Source: JAUNBN01 sp036645935
Lineage (GTDB): Bacteria > Bacillota > Clostridia > Oscillospirales > Ruminococcaceae
Assembly: GCA_036645935.1 (NCBI GenBank)
Contig: JAVXNE010000012.1
Span: 1-33,633, forward strand
Direction of reading: 5' to 3'
Length of the DNA stretch: 33,633 bases
Shown: positions 14,443-24,201 of the stretch, piece by piece
Position numbering within the stretch: position 1 is the first letter of the stretch
How the letters are laid out: every line of letters starts with the position of its first letter
Notes under the pieces: model-generated
Seen by the model: the letters and a program-made list of their open reading frames with translations, nothing else
Databases searched by the model: none
What the model was told of the DNA's origin: nothing
Made by a program: the position numbers and the translations under genes

Positions 14443-16638
14443 ATGCCGGATGCAGGCAAAAGCGTTGTGACAAAAAACTTTCAAAAGAGAATGATAGTTA
14501 CCGTAGGTATTATTGTCTGCGGTTTCTGCATAGTTATATTGTCACTGACCAAAATCTCGCTCATCGATCACGAAAAACTGAGCGCGGCGGCGGCGGATCA
14601 GCAGCTGCGCGATACCGTCGTCTCCGCCCCGCGCGGCACCATTTACGACGCTAACATGAATAAGCTTGCTGAGAGTGCTCCGGTTTGGACAGTCGCTCTC
14701 TCGCCGATGGATATCAAAGATGCCGACCGCGAAAAAATCGCGACCGGCCTTTCTGAAATTTTGGGGGTCGATCGGGAAACCGTCCTAACAAAGTGCGACG
14801 AGACCAACTACTATTCGATTGTCAAGCGCAAGGTCGATCAGCCGATAGTTGATGAAATACGTCAATATATGATTGATAACAAGCTCAACGGTGTCAGCTT
14901 CACCGAGGATTCCAAACGCTATTATCCGTATGGCAACTTCGCGTCTCAGGTGCTCGGGTTTGTCGGCACCGACAATCAGGGGCTTTCGGGAGTTGAGGCC
15001 TATTACGACGATTATCTGAGCGGTACCGCGGGACGAGTGCTGACGGCCAAAAATGCCGTTGGCGGCGACATGTATTACGAGTACGAAACGACATTTGATC
15101 CCGAGCCGGGCTGCAGCCTCGTGCTGACAATCGACGAGGTAATTCAGCACTATCTCGAGAAGAGTCTCGAGACGGCAGTCAAGGTGCATAATGTCAAAAA
15201 CAAGGCGTGCGGCATAGTGCTCAACGTGAAAACGGGCGAGATACTCGCGATGTCTACAAAGCCGGATTATGATCCGAACTCCCCGCTTGAAATATTCGAT
15301 CCCGCCGTCGCTGAGATGCTTGCCGGAATAACCGACAGCGAGGAATACAACAAGCAGCTCGGGCTTGCGCAGCAGTCACAGTGGCGAAACAAGGCTATCT
15401 CTGATACATACGAGCCGGGGTCGGTATTTAAGATTGTGACGGCTTCGACAGCACTCGAGACAGGCGCTGTCAGTCTAAATTCGACATTTTATTGCGGCGG
15501 AAGCAAAAAGGTCGGACCGCACACCATGTATTGTGCCAACCACAACGGGCACGGACAGGAAACGTTTTTGCAGGCCACAATCAACTCGTGCAACCCTGCC
15601 TTTATTGAAATCGGTCAGGCAATCGGAGTGAAGAATTTCTGCAAATACTTTGAAGGTTTTGGGCTTACGGAAAAGACCGGAGTGGATCTTCCGGGCGAGG
15701 CGATAAGCCAGTACATACGTGAGGAGCACATGGGCATTGTGGAGCTTTCGAGCTGTTCTTACGGACAGTCCAACTCGATCACCCCGCTTCAGATGATAAC
15801 GGCGGCCGCTGCGGTTGTAAACGGCGGATATCTCGTTCAGCCGCATGTTGTCAAGCAGATCATCGACGAGGACGGCAGCATAATTAAATCCTTTAACGGA
15901 GAGACAAAGCGACAGGTTATAAGCTCGGAGACGTCAAAGCTTATGGCCGAGATAATGGAGCAGGTTGTTCTTCACGCGAACGGCCGCAACGCCTATGTTT
16001 CGGGATTCAGAATCGGCGGCAAGAGCGGCACGTCACAGGATCTTGGAAGCAAAATTGTCGGGAAGTATTGGGCCTCTTTTCTCGGGATTGCTCCGGTTGA
16101 CGACCCCGAGATCGCAGTGCTGATAATTCTCGATTACGCGCAGAGCAAGGACTCGATATACGGCGGAATCCTCGCCGCGCCGATCGTCGGCTCCGTTATG
16201 AAAAACGTCCTCCCTTATATCGGGATTGACGCGGTATACACAGAAGAGGAACTGGGAATGCTCGATGTCAGCGTTCCAAATGTCACAGGCAGGTCGATAA
16301 CATCGTCATATGCCTATTTGCAGCCGCTTGGGCTTTCCGCAACAGTTGTCGGAGAGGGAACAGAGATTGTCTCGCAATTTCCGCTCGCGGGGCAGAGCGT
16401 GCCGCGAGGCTCGAGCGTACTGCTCTACACCGACGCCACAGCACCGCGCGAGGTGAAAGTTCCCGATGTCACGGGGCGTGGGCAGACTGAAGCCACCATG
16501 CTGTTCAAATCTGTCGGACTCAACATGCGCGCCAGCGGTTCGGGCCAGGCGTCGGGACAAAGCGTTGCTCCGGGCGAGACGGTTGCCGTGGGAACGGTTG
16601 TGACAGTGGAGTTTGTCGACCACAGCATCGCGGATTAG
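14443..16638 (+). CDS. spoVD: Septal peptidoglycan transpeptidase with two PASTA domains (FtsI/SpoVD type)
   Basis: A 731-residue class B penicillin-binding protein that cross-links septal or spore-cortex peptidoglycan. Order: one membrane span (about 17-37), dimerisation/pedestal domain, transpeptidase domain with S327-V-F-K330, S382-C-N384 and K527-S-G529, and PASTA domains at about 611-668 and 673-727. It should bind beta-lactams through S327. Two PASTA repeats and the position after ftsL fit the vegetative FtsI/PBP2B as well as SpoVD, so the symbol is provisional. A GGGAGG binding site precedes ATG 14443, inside a small hairpin (GGCG...CGCC, 14427-14441) that may limit translation. Confidence 0.93.
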   Translation: MPDAGKSVVTKNFQKRMIVTVGIIVCGFCIVILSLTKISLIDHEKLSAAAADQQLRDTVVSAPRGTIYDANMNKLAESAPVWTVALSPMDIKDADREKIATGLSEILGVDRETVLTKCDETNYYSIVKRKVDQPIVDEIRQYMIDNKLNGVSFTEDSKRYYPYGNFASQVLGFVGTDNQGLSGVEAYYDDYLSGTAGRVLTAKNAVGGDMYYEYETTFDPEPGCSLVLTIDEVIQHYLEKSLETAVKVHNVKNKACGIVLNVKTGEILAMSTKPDYDPNSPLEIFDPAVAEMLAGITDSEEYNKQLGLAQQSQWRNKAISDTYEPGSVFKIVTASTALETGAVSLNSTFYCGGSKKVGPHTMYCANHNGHGQETFLQATINSCNPAFIEIGQAIGVKNFCKYFEGFGLTEKTGVDLPGEAISQYIREEHMGIVELSSCSYGQSNSITPLQMITAAAAVVNGGYLVQPHVVKQIIDEDGSIIKSFNGETKRQVISSETSKLMAEIMEQVVLHANGRNAYVSGFRIGGKSGTSQDLGSKIVGKYWASFLGIAPVDDPEIAVLIILDYAQSKDSIYGGILAAPIVGSVMKNVLPYIGIDAVYTEEELGMLDVSVPNVTGRSITSSYAYLQPLGLSATVVGEGTEIVSQFPLAGQSVPRGSSVLLYTDATAPREVKVPDVTGRGQTEATMLFKSVGLNMRASGSGQASGQSVAPGETVAVGTVVTVEFVDHSIAD

Positions 16639-16752
16639 TTGTGGGACCGCCGAGCGGACAGACGGTTTTCGACTGTTGCATCATGACAATTCGGCTGATG
16701 AAAAAATCTGTCGTTTTATGTGACAAGCAAAAACAGACACAAGAGGTGTGCC

Positions 16753-18189
16753 ATGCGTCTTCGTGATATTGTAATAGGCCTGGACTTCGCCGGAGAATTT
16801 TCCGACAGCGAGGTCTGTGGTGTAGTGCGCGATTCGCGCAAGGTCGAGCGTGGCAGTGTTTTCGTCTGCATCAAAGGCCGCAGCTTCGACGGGCACGACG
16901 CGGCTCGCTCCGCGCTTGAGCACGGGGCCGTCGCCGTCATCACCGAAACCCCGCTCGGGCTAAAGAACGAGCTTATGGTGAGCGACACGCGGCTTGCCTA
17001 TGCGAAGCTGTGCCAAAACTATTTCGGCAACCCTCAGCGCGATTTGACTGTGATTGCCGTAACGGGAACAAACGGAAAGACGACGGTAACAAGCACTGTC
17101 AAGCAGGCACTATGTAATCTCGGAATAAAGGCGGGACTGATAGGCACAATCCGCTGTGAAATCGGCGATTTGGAAATACCTGCGAAGTTCACGACTCCCG
17201 AGGCGTGGGATATTTGCGCGCTGTTTTCGCGAATGCTTGCGGCGGGCTGCACACACGTCGTGCTTGAAGCCTCCTCTCAGGCGCTCGATCAGGGAAGACT
17301 GCTCGGAATAAAATTCGACTGCGCCGTGTTCACAAATCTCACGCAGGACCATCTGGATTACCACGGCGATATGGAGAGCTATTATCAGGCTAAAAAACTG
17401 CTTTTTGACAATGCAAAACAAGCGGTTATAAATGCCGACGACGAGTATGGCCGCCGTCTCGCTGCCGAACTCAAAATACCGCTGATAACCATCTCAGCAA
17501 AGGACGACTCCGCGAACTATACAGCGAAGTTCATCGAATGCTCGATAACCTCGGTGCGCTTTGAACTGTGCGGCGAGGGATACATCAAACGAATTAATTT
17601 TGCGATGCCGGGACTGTACAGCGTCCACAACGCGCTTTGCTCCGCCTGTGCGCTGTTTTCGATCGGGGTTGACAGAGACGACGCCTGCGAGGCAGTTGAA
17701 CTCACAAAGGGCGTGAGAGGCCGCTGCGAGGTGCTGTACAGCGAAGAGTTTTCGGTGATATGCGATTTTGCCCATACGGGGGATGGTCTTGAGCAGCTGC
17801 TCTCGAGCATAAAACCATTTGTGAGAGGCAGAATGGTGACGTTGTTCGGCTGTGCCGGAGATCGCGATCCGCTCAAACGTCCCGCAATGGCGCTCGCCGT
17901 CGGACGATACTCCGATTTTGTGGTTCTCAGCTCAGACAACCCGCGCACGGAAGACCCGATGAAGATCATCGACGAGGTCAGCGCTTATCTTGCGGAGACA
18001 GGCGTTCAATTCACTGCCGTGCCCGATCGCTACGAGGCGATCAAGTGGGCGCTCGGCAATCTTCGCAAGGACGACGTGCTCGTGCTCTGCGGAAAGGGGC
18101 ATGAGGATTATCAAGTCATAGATGGGTGCACAATATATCTTGATGAGCATGAGATAGTTAAAGAATATTTAAGCAAGCACAACGGTTAG
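16753..18189 (+). CDS. murE: UDP-MurNAc-tripeptide synthetase (meso-DAP adding) MurE
   Basis: A 478-residue Mur ligase that adds meso-diaminopimelate to UDP-MurNAc-L-Ala-D-Glu using ATP in the cytosol. The ATP loop is G105-T-N-G-K-T110, and D395-N-P-R398 is the signature that selects meso-DAP over lysine. This is direct evidence for a DAP-type wall. Other blocks include H-V-V-L-E-A-S-S-Q-A-L near the carbamylated-lysine region and the final G-K-G-H-E-D-Y-Q. ATG 16753 was chosen because AAGAGGTG lies upstream; ATG 16720 is less likely. Confidence 0.96.
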   Translation: MRLRDIVIGLDFAGEFSDSEVCGVVRDSRKVERGSVFVCIKGRSFDGHDAARSALEHGAVAVITETPLGLKNELMVSDTRLAYAKLCQNYFGNPQRDLTVIAVTGTNGKTTVTSTVKQALCNLGIKAGLIGTIRCEIGDLEIPAKFTTPEAWDICALFSRMLAAGCTHVVLEASSQALDQGRLLGIKFDCAVFTNLTQDHLDYHGDMESYYQAKKLLFDNAKQAVINADDEYGRRLAAELKIPLITISAKDDSANYTAKFIECSITSVRFELCGEGYIKRINFAMPGLYSVHNALCSACALFSIGVDRDDACEAVELTKGVRGRCEVLYSEEFSVICDFAHTGDGLEQLLSSIKPFVRGRMVTLFGCAGDRDPLKRPAMALAVGRYSDFVVLSSDNPRTEDPMKIIDEVSAYLAETGVQFTAVPDRYEAIKWALGNLRKDDVLVLCGKGHEDYQVIDGCTIYLDEHEIVKEYLSKHNG

Positions 18190-18200
18190 AGGGAGTGCAA

Positions 18201-19565
18201 ATGGAAAAAATAAAACTCGCGGAAATACTTAAAGGGGTCGCGGTGACAAGATACCCCGACAGGATAATTACTAATGTAGTGACCGACTCCCGTCTTGCGG
18301 GAGAGGGAAGCCTTTTCGTCGGCATTGTCGGAGATAGATTGGACGGAAACAGCTTTGCCAAAAACGCGCTTGAGCGCGGTGCGGCGGCAGCAGTGGTGAA
18401 TCGGCTGTGCGACGCTGAAGGAGAGCAGATCGTTGTCAAGGACACAAAGGATGCTCTGATTGAGATGGCGGGAAATTACCGCGAAAAATTCACTCCCAAG
18501 GTCGTTGCAGTTACCGGCAGTGTCGGCAAGACAACAACCAAGGAGATGGCCGCGGCAATCCTGTCCAAATTCGGCAAAACACTCAAGAACGAGGGCAATA
18601 AAAACAACGAGATCGGCCTTCCCGAAACGCTGTTTGAGATGGATTCGTCAACAGAGCTCGCAGTGCTCGAGATGGGCATGAACGGGCTCGGTGACATACG
18701 CAAGCTCACTATGGCGGCGCGCCCGAGGGCGGCTGCGATAACTTGCATCGGCGTAAGCCACCTCGAGTTGCTTGGCAGCCGCGAAAATATACTGAAAGCA
18801 AAGCTTGAGATTGTCGAAGGATTTCCTGACGAACACGGAATACTCGTGATAAACGGCGACGATGAGCTGCTGATGGATGCGCGCGGCGATATTCCTTTCG
18901 AGACAGTGACTTTTGCCATGTCGAACTCGCAGAGCGATGTGGTCGCAAAAGATGTGATGACACGTGTTCAATCGAGCGAGTTCACCATTGTTGACAGAGA
19001 TAATGGCTCTTTCAAGGCCATGATACCCTGCTCGGGAAACCACAATATCATGGACGCGCTCGCCGCCTACACCCTGTGCACGAGAATCGGTGCGGATGCC
19101 GAACGTGCGGCTGCGGCGCTCTCCGATTACAAGCCTGCTGGAATGCGACAGAAATTTGTGGATTTCGGCGGAGTTACCGTAATTGAGGACTGCTACAACG
19201 CGAGCCCCGACTCGATGCGCGCGGCGATCAAAACGCTTGCCGCGCTTCCGATTGACGGAATAAAGGTCGCTGTGCTCGGAGATATGCTCGAGCTGGGGGC
19301 TATTTCCCGCGAAGCCCATCGCGCCATGGGCATGGAGGCGGCGAAATCCGGTATTGACATTTTGCTGTGTTACGGCGAGAATATGAAACTGTGCGTTGAT
19401 GCGGCGCTCGCGTCCGGAATATCGAGCGCGGAGCACTTTGACGACAAAAGAAGCCTCGCGGAATATCTCATTAAGACAGTGCACCCGGGTGATGCGGTTA
19501 TGTTTAAGGCGAGCCGTGCAATGGCGCTTGAGGATGCGATCGAGATATTTTACGGCGGTAAATGA
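18201..19565 (+). CDS. murF: UDP-MurNAc-tripeptide:D-Ala-D-Ala ligase MurF
   Basis: A 454-residue Mur ligase that completes the UDP-MurNAc-pentapeptide by adding D-Ala-D-Ala. The ATP loop is A-V-T-G-S-V-G-K-T-T-T-K-E, and N-E-G-N-K-N-N-E-I-G-L-P and E-D-C-Y-N-A-S-P-D-S-M are typical of MurF. The end of the C-terminal domain carries V-M-F-K-A-S-R-A-M-A-L-E. ATG 18201 follows GAGGGAG and lies 11 bases after murE. An in-frame GTG at 18195 is weaker. Confidence 0.96.
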   Translation: MEKIKLAEILKGVAVTRYPDRIITNVVTDSRLAGEGSLFVGIVGDRLDGNSFAKNALERGAAAAVVNRLCDAEGEQIVVKDTKDALIEMAGNYREKFTPKVVAVTGSVGKTTTKEMAAAILSKFGKTLKNEGNKNNEIGLPETLFEMDSSTELAVLEMGMNGLGDIRKLTMAARPRAAAITCIGVSHLELLGSRENILKAKLEIVEGFPDEHGILVINGDDELLMDARGDIPFETVTFAMSNSQSDVVAKDVMTRVQSSEFTIVDRDNGSFKAMIPCSGNHNIMDALAAYTLCTRIGADAERAAAALSDYKPAGMRQKFVDFGGVTVIEDCYNASPDSMRAAIKTLAALPIDGIKVAVLGDMLELGAISREAHRAMGMEAAKSGIDILLCYGENMKLCVDAALASGISSAEHFDDKRSLAEYLIKTVHPGDAVMFKASRAMALEDAIEIFYGGK

Positions 19566-19591
19566 AGGCGGAAAGAGAACGGTAAACTGAT

Positions 19592-20611
19592 ATGGAGCGA
19601 ACAGCAATATTACTCACCGCGATAGTGAGCATGGGAGTTACGGGCATTCTCGGGTTTTGGCTCATCCCGTGGCTTAAAAAACTGAAATACGGACAGACAA
19701 TCAACGAGATCGGTCCGCGTTGGCATAAGGGCAAGGAGGGAACTCCGACAATCGGTGGACTGATGTTCATCATCGGATCAATCGTGGGGCTGGCAGTTGG
19801 ATATCTCTCTTTAATACTGGAGGCACCGCAGTTTTTAGGCGTGCAGTTCAAAACGGAAAATGTGCGGCTGTTTGCGGGTATAGGGGCTGCGCTCGGATTC
19901 GGAATCATCGGATTTATTGACGACTACATGAAGGTTGTGCACACCCGGAATCTCGGACTCACAGCCAAGGGGAAAATCGTCATGCAGATCTTTGTCGCCG
20001 CGGCCTACCTGTTCGTTATGGATCGTTTTGGCGCGTCGACCACCTCGTTTGTGTTTCCGTTTTTCGGTGAGATCGAGTTTGGGTTGTGGTACTATGTGCT
20101 CTCTATGCTCGCCATTATTTTCATTGTCAACGCCGTGAATCTCACCGACGGTATTGATGGTCTTGCGACATCGGTCACCTTTGTTGTCAGTGCGGGTTTC
20201 ATAGTGATTTCGACCATGCTCGGATACGTTGGAACGGGGCTGCTATCAACTGCGATAGCGGGAGGCTGTGTCGGATTTATCATATGGAACTTTTACCCCG
20301 CAAAGGTGTTTATGGGGGATACGGGTTCGATGTTTCTCGGCGGTGCAGTGATTGCTATGGCATATGGGGTTTCTTTCCCGATACTCCTCGCAATTGCGGG
20401 GATAGTTTATGTCTGCGAGGCGGGGTCTGTGGTTATTCAAGTGTGCTATTTCAAGGCGACACACGGAAAGCGGTTGTTTAAAATGACCCCGATTCACCAC
20501 CATTTCGAGATGTGCGGGTGGTCGGAAATCAAGATTGTGTCGGTGTTTTCATCAGTTGCTTTGGTTGGCGTCCTAATTGCGATCGCGTCGGCGATATGCA
20601 CTCAAGTATAA
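19592..20611 (+). CDS. mraY: Phospho-MurNAc-pentapeptide transferase MraY
   Basis: A 339-residue integral membrane enzyme with about ten spans. It transfers phospho-MurNAc-pentapeptide to undecaprenyl phosphate, forming lipid I. Seen are K-G-K-E-G-T-P-T-I-G-G, the catalytic F-I-D-D-Y-M-K, N-L-T-D-G-I-D-G-L, F-M-G-D-T-G-S and the H-H-H-F-E motif near the C-terminus. The next gene is ftsW, not murD as in most Bacillota clusters. Confidence 0.97.
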   Translation: MERTAILLTAIVSMGVTGILGFWLIPWLKKLKYGQTINEIGPRWHKGKEGTPTIGGLMFIIGSIVGLAVGYLSLILEAPQFLGVQFKTENVRLFAGIGAALGFGIIGFIDDYMKVVHTRNLGLTAKGKIVMQIFVAAAYLFVMDRFGASTTSFVFPFFGEIEFGLWYYVLSMLAIIFIVNAVNLTDGIDGLATSVTFVVSAGFIVISTMLGYVGTGLLSTAIAGGCVGFIIWNFYPAKVFMGDTGSMFLGGAVIAMAYGVSFPILLAIAGIVYVCEAGSVVIQVCYFKATHGKRLFKMTPIHHHFEMCGWSEIKIVSVFSSVALVGVLIAIASAICTQV

Positions 20612-20630
20612 ACTGAAATTCAGGAGAAAT

Positions 20631-21767
20631 ATGGCAAAGCCTGTTCACAAAATCGAGACTTCTCCCAAGCCGAGATGCGACGCTGCGTTGCTTTCAGTGA
20701 CGGTGGTGCTTGTCATCTTCGGCCTTATCATGATGTTCTCGGCGAGCTATGCCAATGCCTATTATCTGTTTGGAGACAGCTACTATTTCATAAAAAAACA
20801 GGCTATATTTGCGATTATCGGCGTGGTGGCAATGTTTATTGTCTCGAGAATTAACTACAGGGTATTGCACAGGCTTGCGTGGCCGCTCATGATCGTTTCG
20901 TATGTTTTGCTCGTGATGACGCTGTTCATGCCGGCAATAAACGACTCAAAACGCTGGATTGTCATCAATAATAGCTTCACATTTCAACCATCTGAGGTGG
21001 TTAAGTTTGCGGTCATAGCTCTGTTTGCCCACCTAATCTCGATAAAGCCGGACAAAATGAGTGAGCTGAAGTACGGCTTTTTGCAGCCGCTGCTGATTCT
21101 CGGTGCCATTGCGGCGATTATGATGCAGCAGACGCATCTTTCTGGCACGATTCTCATCTGCCTTGTTGGTGTTGTGATGATGTTCGTGGGAGGCACAAAA
21201 ATTGGGTGGTTCGTGCTGTCGGGCGCGGTCGTGGTACCGCTCGGAGTGGCGGGGCTTTATCTAACGCAGAAAATGTCCTATGCTTTAGAGCGCATTAAAA
21301 TGTGGCAAGACCCCTTTCTCGATCGTACAGGCGCAGGACATCAGATAATTCAATCGCTTCTCGCAATCGGATCGGGAGGCCTTATGGGGCTGGGTCTTGG
21401 TAACTCACGGCAAAAACATCTATACGTTCCCGAACCGCAAAACGATTTTATCTTCTCGATAATATGCGAGGAGCTGGGATATATCGGCGCGATTTTTGTA
21501 ATATTATTGTTTGTTATTTTCATCTTTCGAGGGTTTGCTATTGCGATGAATGCGCACGATAAATTTGGGGCAATGCTCGCCATCGGGATCACGTCCCAGA
21601 TAGGCTTGCAGGCGCTGCTGAACATCGCGGTTGTGACTAAAACCATTCCCAATACCGGGATTTCCCTGCCGTTTTTCAGCCAGGGCGGAACGTCGCTGGC
21701 AATGGTTTTGGCAGAGGTTGGTGTGTTGCTTGCCGTGTCGCGGTACTCCGCGATTAAAAAGCAATGA
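20631..21767 (+). CDS. ftsW: SEDS-family lipid II polymerase FtsW/SpoVE
   Basis: A 378-residue membrane protein with about ten spans. It polymerises lipid II into glycan strands with a class B PBP as partner, here probably the transpeptidase encoded earlier in the cluster. Blocks such as F-Q-P-S-E-V-V-K, Q-P-x-L-I-L, Q-N-D-F-I-F-S-I-I-C-E-E-L-G and S-x-G-G-T-S-L mark the SEDS family. ATG 20631 follows AGGAGAA; an upstream start inside mraY is unlikely. Vegetative FtsW and sporulation SpoVE cannot be told apart from sequence alone. Confidence 0.93.
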   Translation: MAKPVHKIETSPKPRCDAALLSVTVVLVIFGLIMMFSASYANAYYLFGDSYYFIKKQAIFAIIGVVAMFIVSRINYRVLHRLAWPLMIVSYVLLVMTLFMPAINDSKRWIVINNSFTFQPSEVVKFAVIALFAHLISIKPDKMSELKYGFLQPLLILGAIAAIMMQQTHLSGTILICLVGVVMMFVGGTKIGWFVLSGAVVVPLGVAGLYLTQKMSYALERIKMWQDPFLDRTGAGHQIIQSLLAIGSGGLMGLGLGNSRQKHLYVPEPQNDFIFSIICEELGYIGAIFVILLFVIFIFRGFAIAMNAHDKFGAMLAIGITSQIGLQALLNIAVVTKTIPNTGISLPFFSQGGTSLAMVLAEVGVLLAVSRYSAIKKQ

Positions 21768-22879
21768 GGGCGGTGATTTGTGCGGGCGGCACTGCGGGGC
21801 ATATCAATCCTGCGCTGGCGATAGCCGCCGAAATAATGGCAAACGAACCGGACTCAAAAATTGTCTTCGCAGGTCGCAGAGACGGAATGGAATACCGCTT
21901 GACAAAGGCGGCCGGATATGAATTCCGACACTTTGAAATACACGGTTTTGAGCGCGGATTCAGACCAAAGGATATAATATTCAACTTCAAAACGCTCTGG
22001 TATATCGCAAGATCCACAGTGCAGGCAAGGAGATTTTTCGCCGCATTTCGTCCCGATGTCGTGATAGGATGCGGGGGGTATATCAGCGGCCCGATAGTCC
22101 GCGAGGCGGCGAAGTGCGGAATAAAAACGGCGATTCAAGAGCAGAATTCTTTCCCCGGCGTGACGACGCGGTTGCTCTCACGTTATGCTGATGTGATATG
22201 TGTCGCGAGTGAGGATGGCGCGCGCAGGATCAACATGCGCGATAAGACCTACATTACCGGAAATCCCGTCAGGCAGGAATTTTTCTCCGCGAGCCGACAG
22301 GCGGCAAGAAAGTCATACGATGTGGGAGACAGGGTCTGTGTACTCTCCTTTGGAGGATCGCTTGGCGCGCGCGCATTGAACGAACTTGCGGCGCGGTTCA
22401 TGCAAAAACACTGCAATACTGGAGAGATTTTCCATATTCATGCGACAGGCAGCTACGGCGTTACAAGCTATCCGGAAAGGCTGCGTGAACTCGGTGTCGA
22501 ACCTGACAGCCGCAACATCTGCGTGAGGGAATACATCGATGACATGCCGGATTGTTTTGCAGCGGCAGATCTTGTCATATCGCGTTCCGGTGCTATCACG
22601 ATAAGCGAGCTTGCAGCAGCGGGAAGAGCCTCGGTGTTGATTCCGTCTCCCAACGTTGCGGAAAACCATCAATACTACAACGCGCTGACGCTCTCGGATG
22701 CTGGCGCGGCCATCATGTATGAGGAAAAAAATATCGATCCCGATGCGGTTGCAAGTGAGCTGCTCACGCTCTGCCGAAATCGTGTAAAGCTCGGCGAGAT
22801 GGGTGTATGCGCTCGATCGGTTTCGGTGAAACACTCGGCCTCAAGGATATACGATCAGATAAAAATGCTGGTGAAATGA
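21764..22879 (+). CDS. murG: Lipid II synthase MurG (GlcNAc transferase)
   Basis: A 371-residue membrane-associated GT-B enzyme that adds GlcNAc to lipid I. The N-terminal glycine loop is G-G-T-A-G-H-I-N-P-A-L-A-I-A. Later blocks are C-G-G-Y-I-S-G-P-I, Q-E-Q-N-S-F-P-G-V-T, S-F-G-G-S-L-G-A-R and S-R-S-G-A-I-T-I-S-E-L. It overlaps ftsW by four bases (ATGA), so translation is coupled. Confidence 0.97.
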   Translation: MRAVICAGGTAGHINPALAIAAEIMANEPDSKIVFAGRRDGMEYRLTKAAGYEFRHFEIHGFERGFRPKDIIFNFKTLWYIARSTVQARRFFAAFRPDVVIGCGGYISGPIVREAAKCGIKTAIQEQNSFPGVTTRLLSRYADVICVASEDGARRINMRDKTYITGNPVRQEFFSASRQAARKSYDVGDRVCVLSFGGSLGARALNELAARFMQKHCNTGEIFHIHATGSYGVTSYPERLRELGVEPDSRNICVREYIDDMPDCFAAADLVISRSGAITISELAAAGRASVLIPSPNVAENHQYYNALTLSDAGAAIMYEEKNIDPDAVASELLTLCRNRVKLGEMGVCARSVSVKHSASRIYDQIKMLVK

Positions 22880-22938
22880 CAAAACGGAACCCTTTTGCAT
22901 AGGATGTGGCAAAATATTTCTTATGTGAGAGGTGCGCT

Positions 22939-24201
22939 TTGGATTTTCTGCGTGTGGAGGGCGGTCGTCCTCTCGTCGGCTCGGTGACTCTCGACGGCGC
23001 CAAGAACAGCATTCTTCCCCTGCTTTGCGCGAGCGTGCTGTGCGACGGCAGATCGGTATTTACAAATGTTCCGAATTTGAGCGACGTGCGCCTTGCATGT
23101 GATGTGCTCGGGAGCCTTGGTGTTTCAGCTGAACTTCTGGATGCGAATATCACTGTCCGGAACGACGGCATCGACAGCGCCGAGATACCGCGTGAGCTGA
23201 TGTCCGGAATGCGGGGAACCTTCATGTTTTTGGGGTCTATCCTCTCAAGAAAAGGCCGCGCTGTTGTTTACAATCCCGGGGGATGCAAGCTCGGGCTGCG
23301 CCCGGTGGACATACATCTCGATGCGCTTCGTGCCCTGGGTGCCAACTTCAGATTCGATGGAGATCGTTTGAGCGCGGAGCTTCCGAACGGCAGATTTTGC
23401 GGCGGCGAGGTGTCATTGCGCTTTCCCTCGGTCGGTGCAACGGAAAACTCTATTTTCGCAGCAGTGCTCGCGGAGGGCACAACTCGTATTTCGGGAGCTG
23501 CGTGCGAGCCCGAAATATCTGATGTTGCGAGTTTTTTAAATGAGTGCGGCGCGCGCATATCTGGAGCGGGCGAGAGTGTTATAGAAATTGAGGGCGTGCG
23601 CGAGCTCTTAGGCGGACGCCACGCTGTCATCCCAGACAGAATCGCAGCGGCAACGCTGCTCTGTGCCACAGCGGTTTCTCGCGGCGACGTCACGATTGAC
23701 GGAGCTCGTGAACATGATGTGCGCGCGGTTGTCGACACGCTTCGCGCCTGTGGAGCTCATATTGTTTCCTCTAATGCGTCTTTGCGCATTCAAGTGGAGG
23801 AGCGCTTGTCGGGATGCGGCAGAGTTTCCTGTGAGCCTTTTCCGGGATTTTCCACCGACGCAGGCCCGCTGCTCGCGGCCGCCATGTGTTTTGCGCGCGG
23901 TGAGAGCGAAATATACGACAGCGTTTTCGAAAACCGATTCTCGTGTGCAGACGCGCTGCGCTCTCTCGGCGCCGATTCCCGCGCCGTCGGCCGCTCAATA
24001 ATTATTGGAGGCAGCGCCACCATTTCGGGAGGCCGTGCGACAGCGGGTGATTTGCGTGGGGCGGCGGCGCTTGTGTGCGTTGCACTCGGCTGTGAGGGCG
24101 TTTCCGTCATCGAGGGCATCGAGCACCTTGACAGAGGATACGCTGCGCTCGAAAAAACGCTCCGCTCCCTCGGCGCTTCAATATGGAGGTACAGTGATTG
24201 A
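22939..24201 (+). CDS. murA: UDP-GlcNAc enolpyruvyltransferase MurA
   Basis: A 420-residue cytosolic enzyme, the usual MurA length, that starts peptidoglycan synthesis by adding enolpyruvate to UDP-GlcNAc. The active-site cysteine is present in P-G-G-C-K-L-G-L-R-P-V-D-I-H, so it should be of the fosfomycin-binding type. The catalytic lysine lies in G-A-K-N-S and the aspartate in F-P-G-F-S-T-D. The start is TTG 22939: GAGAGG lies six bases upstream and the product then begins M-D-F-L-R-V-E-G-G like other MurA proteins. GTG 22906 would add 11 unusual, Cys-containing residues. A murA inside the dcw cluster is common in clostridia. Confidence 0.95.
   Translation: MDFLRVEGGRPLVGSVTLDGAKNSILPLLCASVLCDGRSVFTNVPNLSDVRLACDVLGSLGVSAELLDANITVRNDGIDSAEIPRELMSGMRGTFMFLGSILSRKGRAVVYNPGGCKLGLRPVDIHLDALRALGANFRFDGDRLSAELPNGRFCGGEVSLRFPSVGATENSIFAAVLAEGTTRISGAACEPEISDVASFLNECGARISGAGESVIEIEGVRELLGGRHAVIPDRIAAATLLCATAVSRGDVTIDGAREHDVRAVVDTLRACGAHIVSSNASLRIQVEERLSGCGRVSCEPFPGFSTDAGPLLAAAMCFARGESEIYDSVFENRFSCADALRSLGADSRAVGRSIIIGGSATISGGRATAGDLRGAAALVCVALGCEGVSVIEGIEHLDRGYAALEKTLRSLGASIWRYSD

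Noticed and set aside
18648..19607. Minus-strand frame of 319 codons opposite murF
   Set aside because: MurF is certain on the plus strand; the opposing frame is biased by codon use and has no motif.
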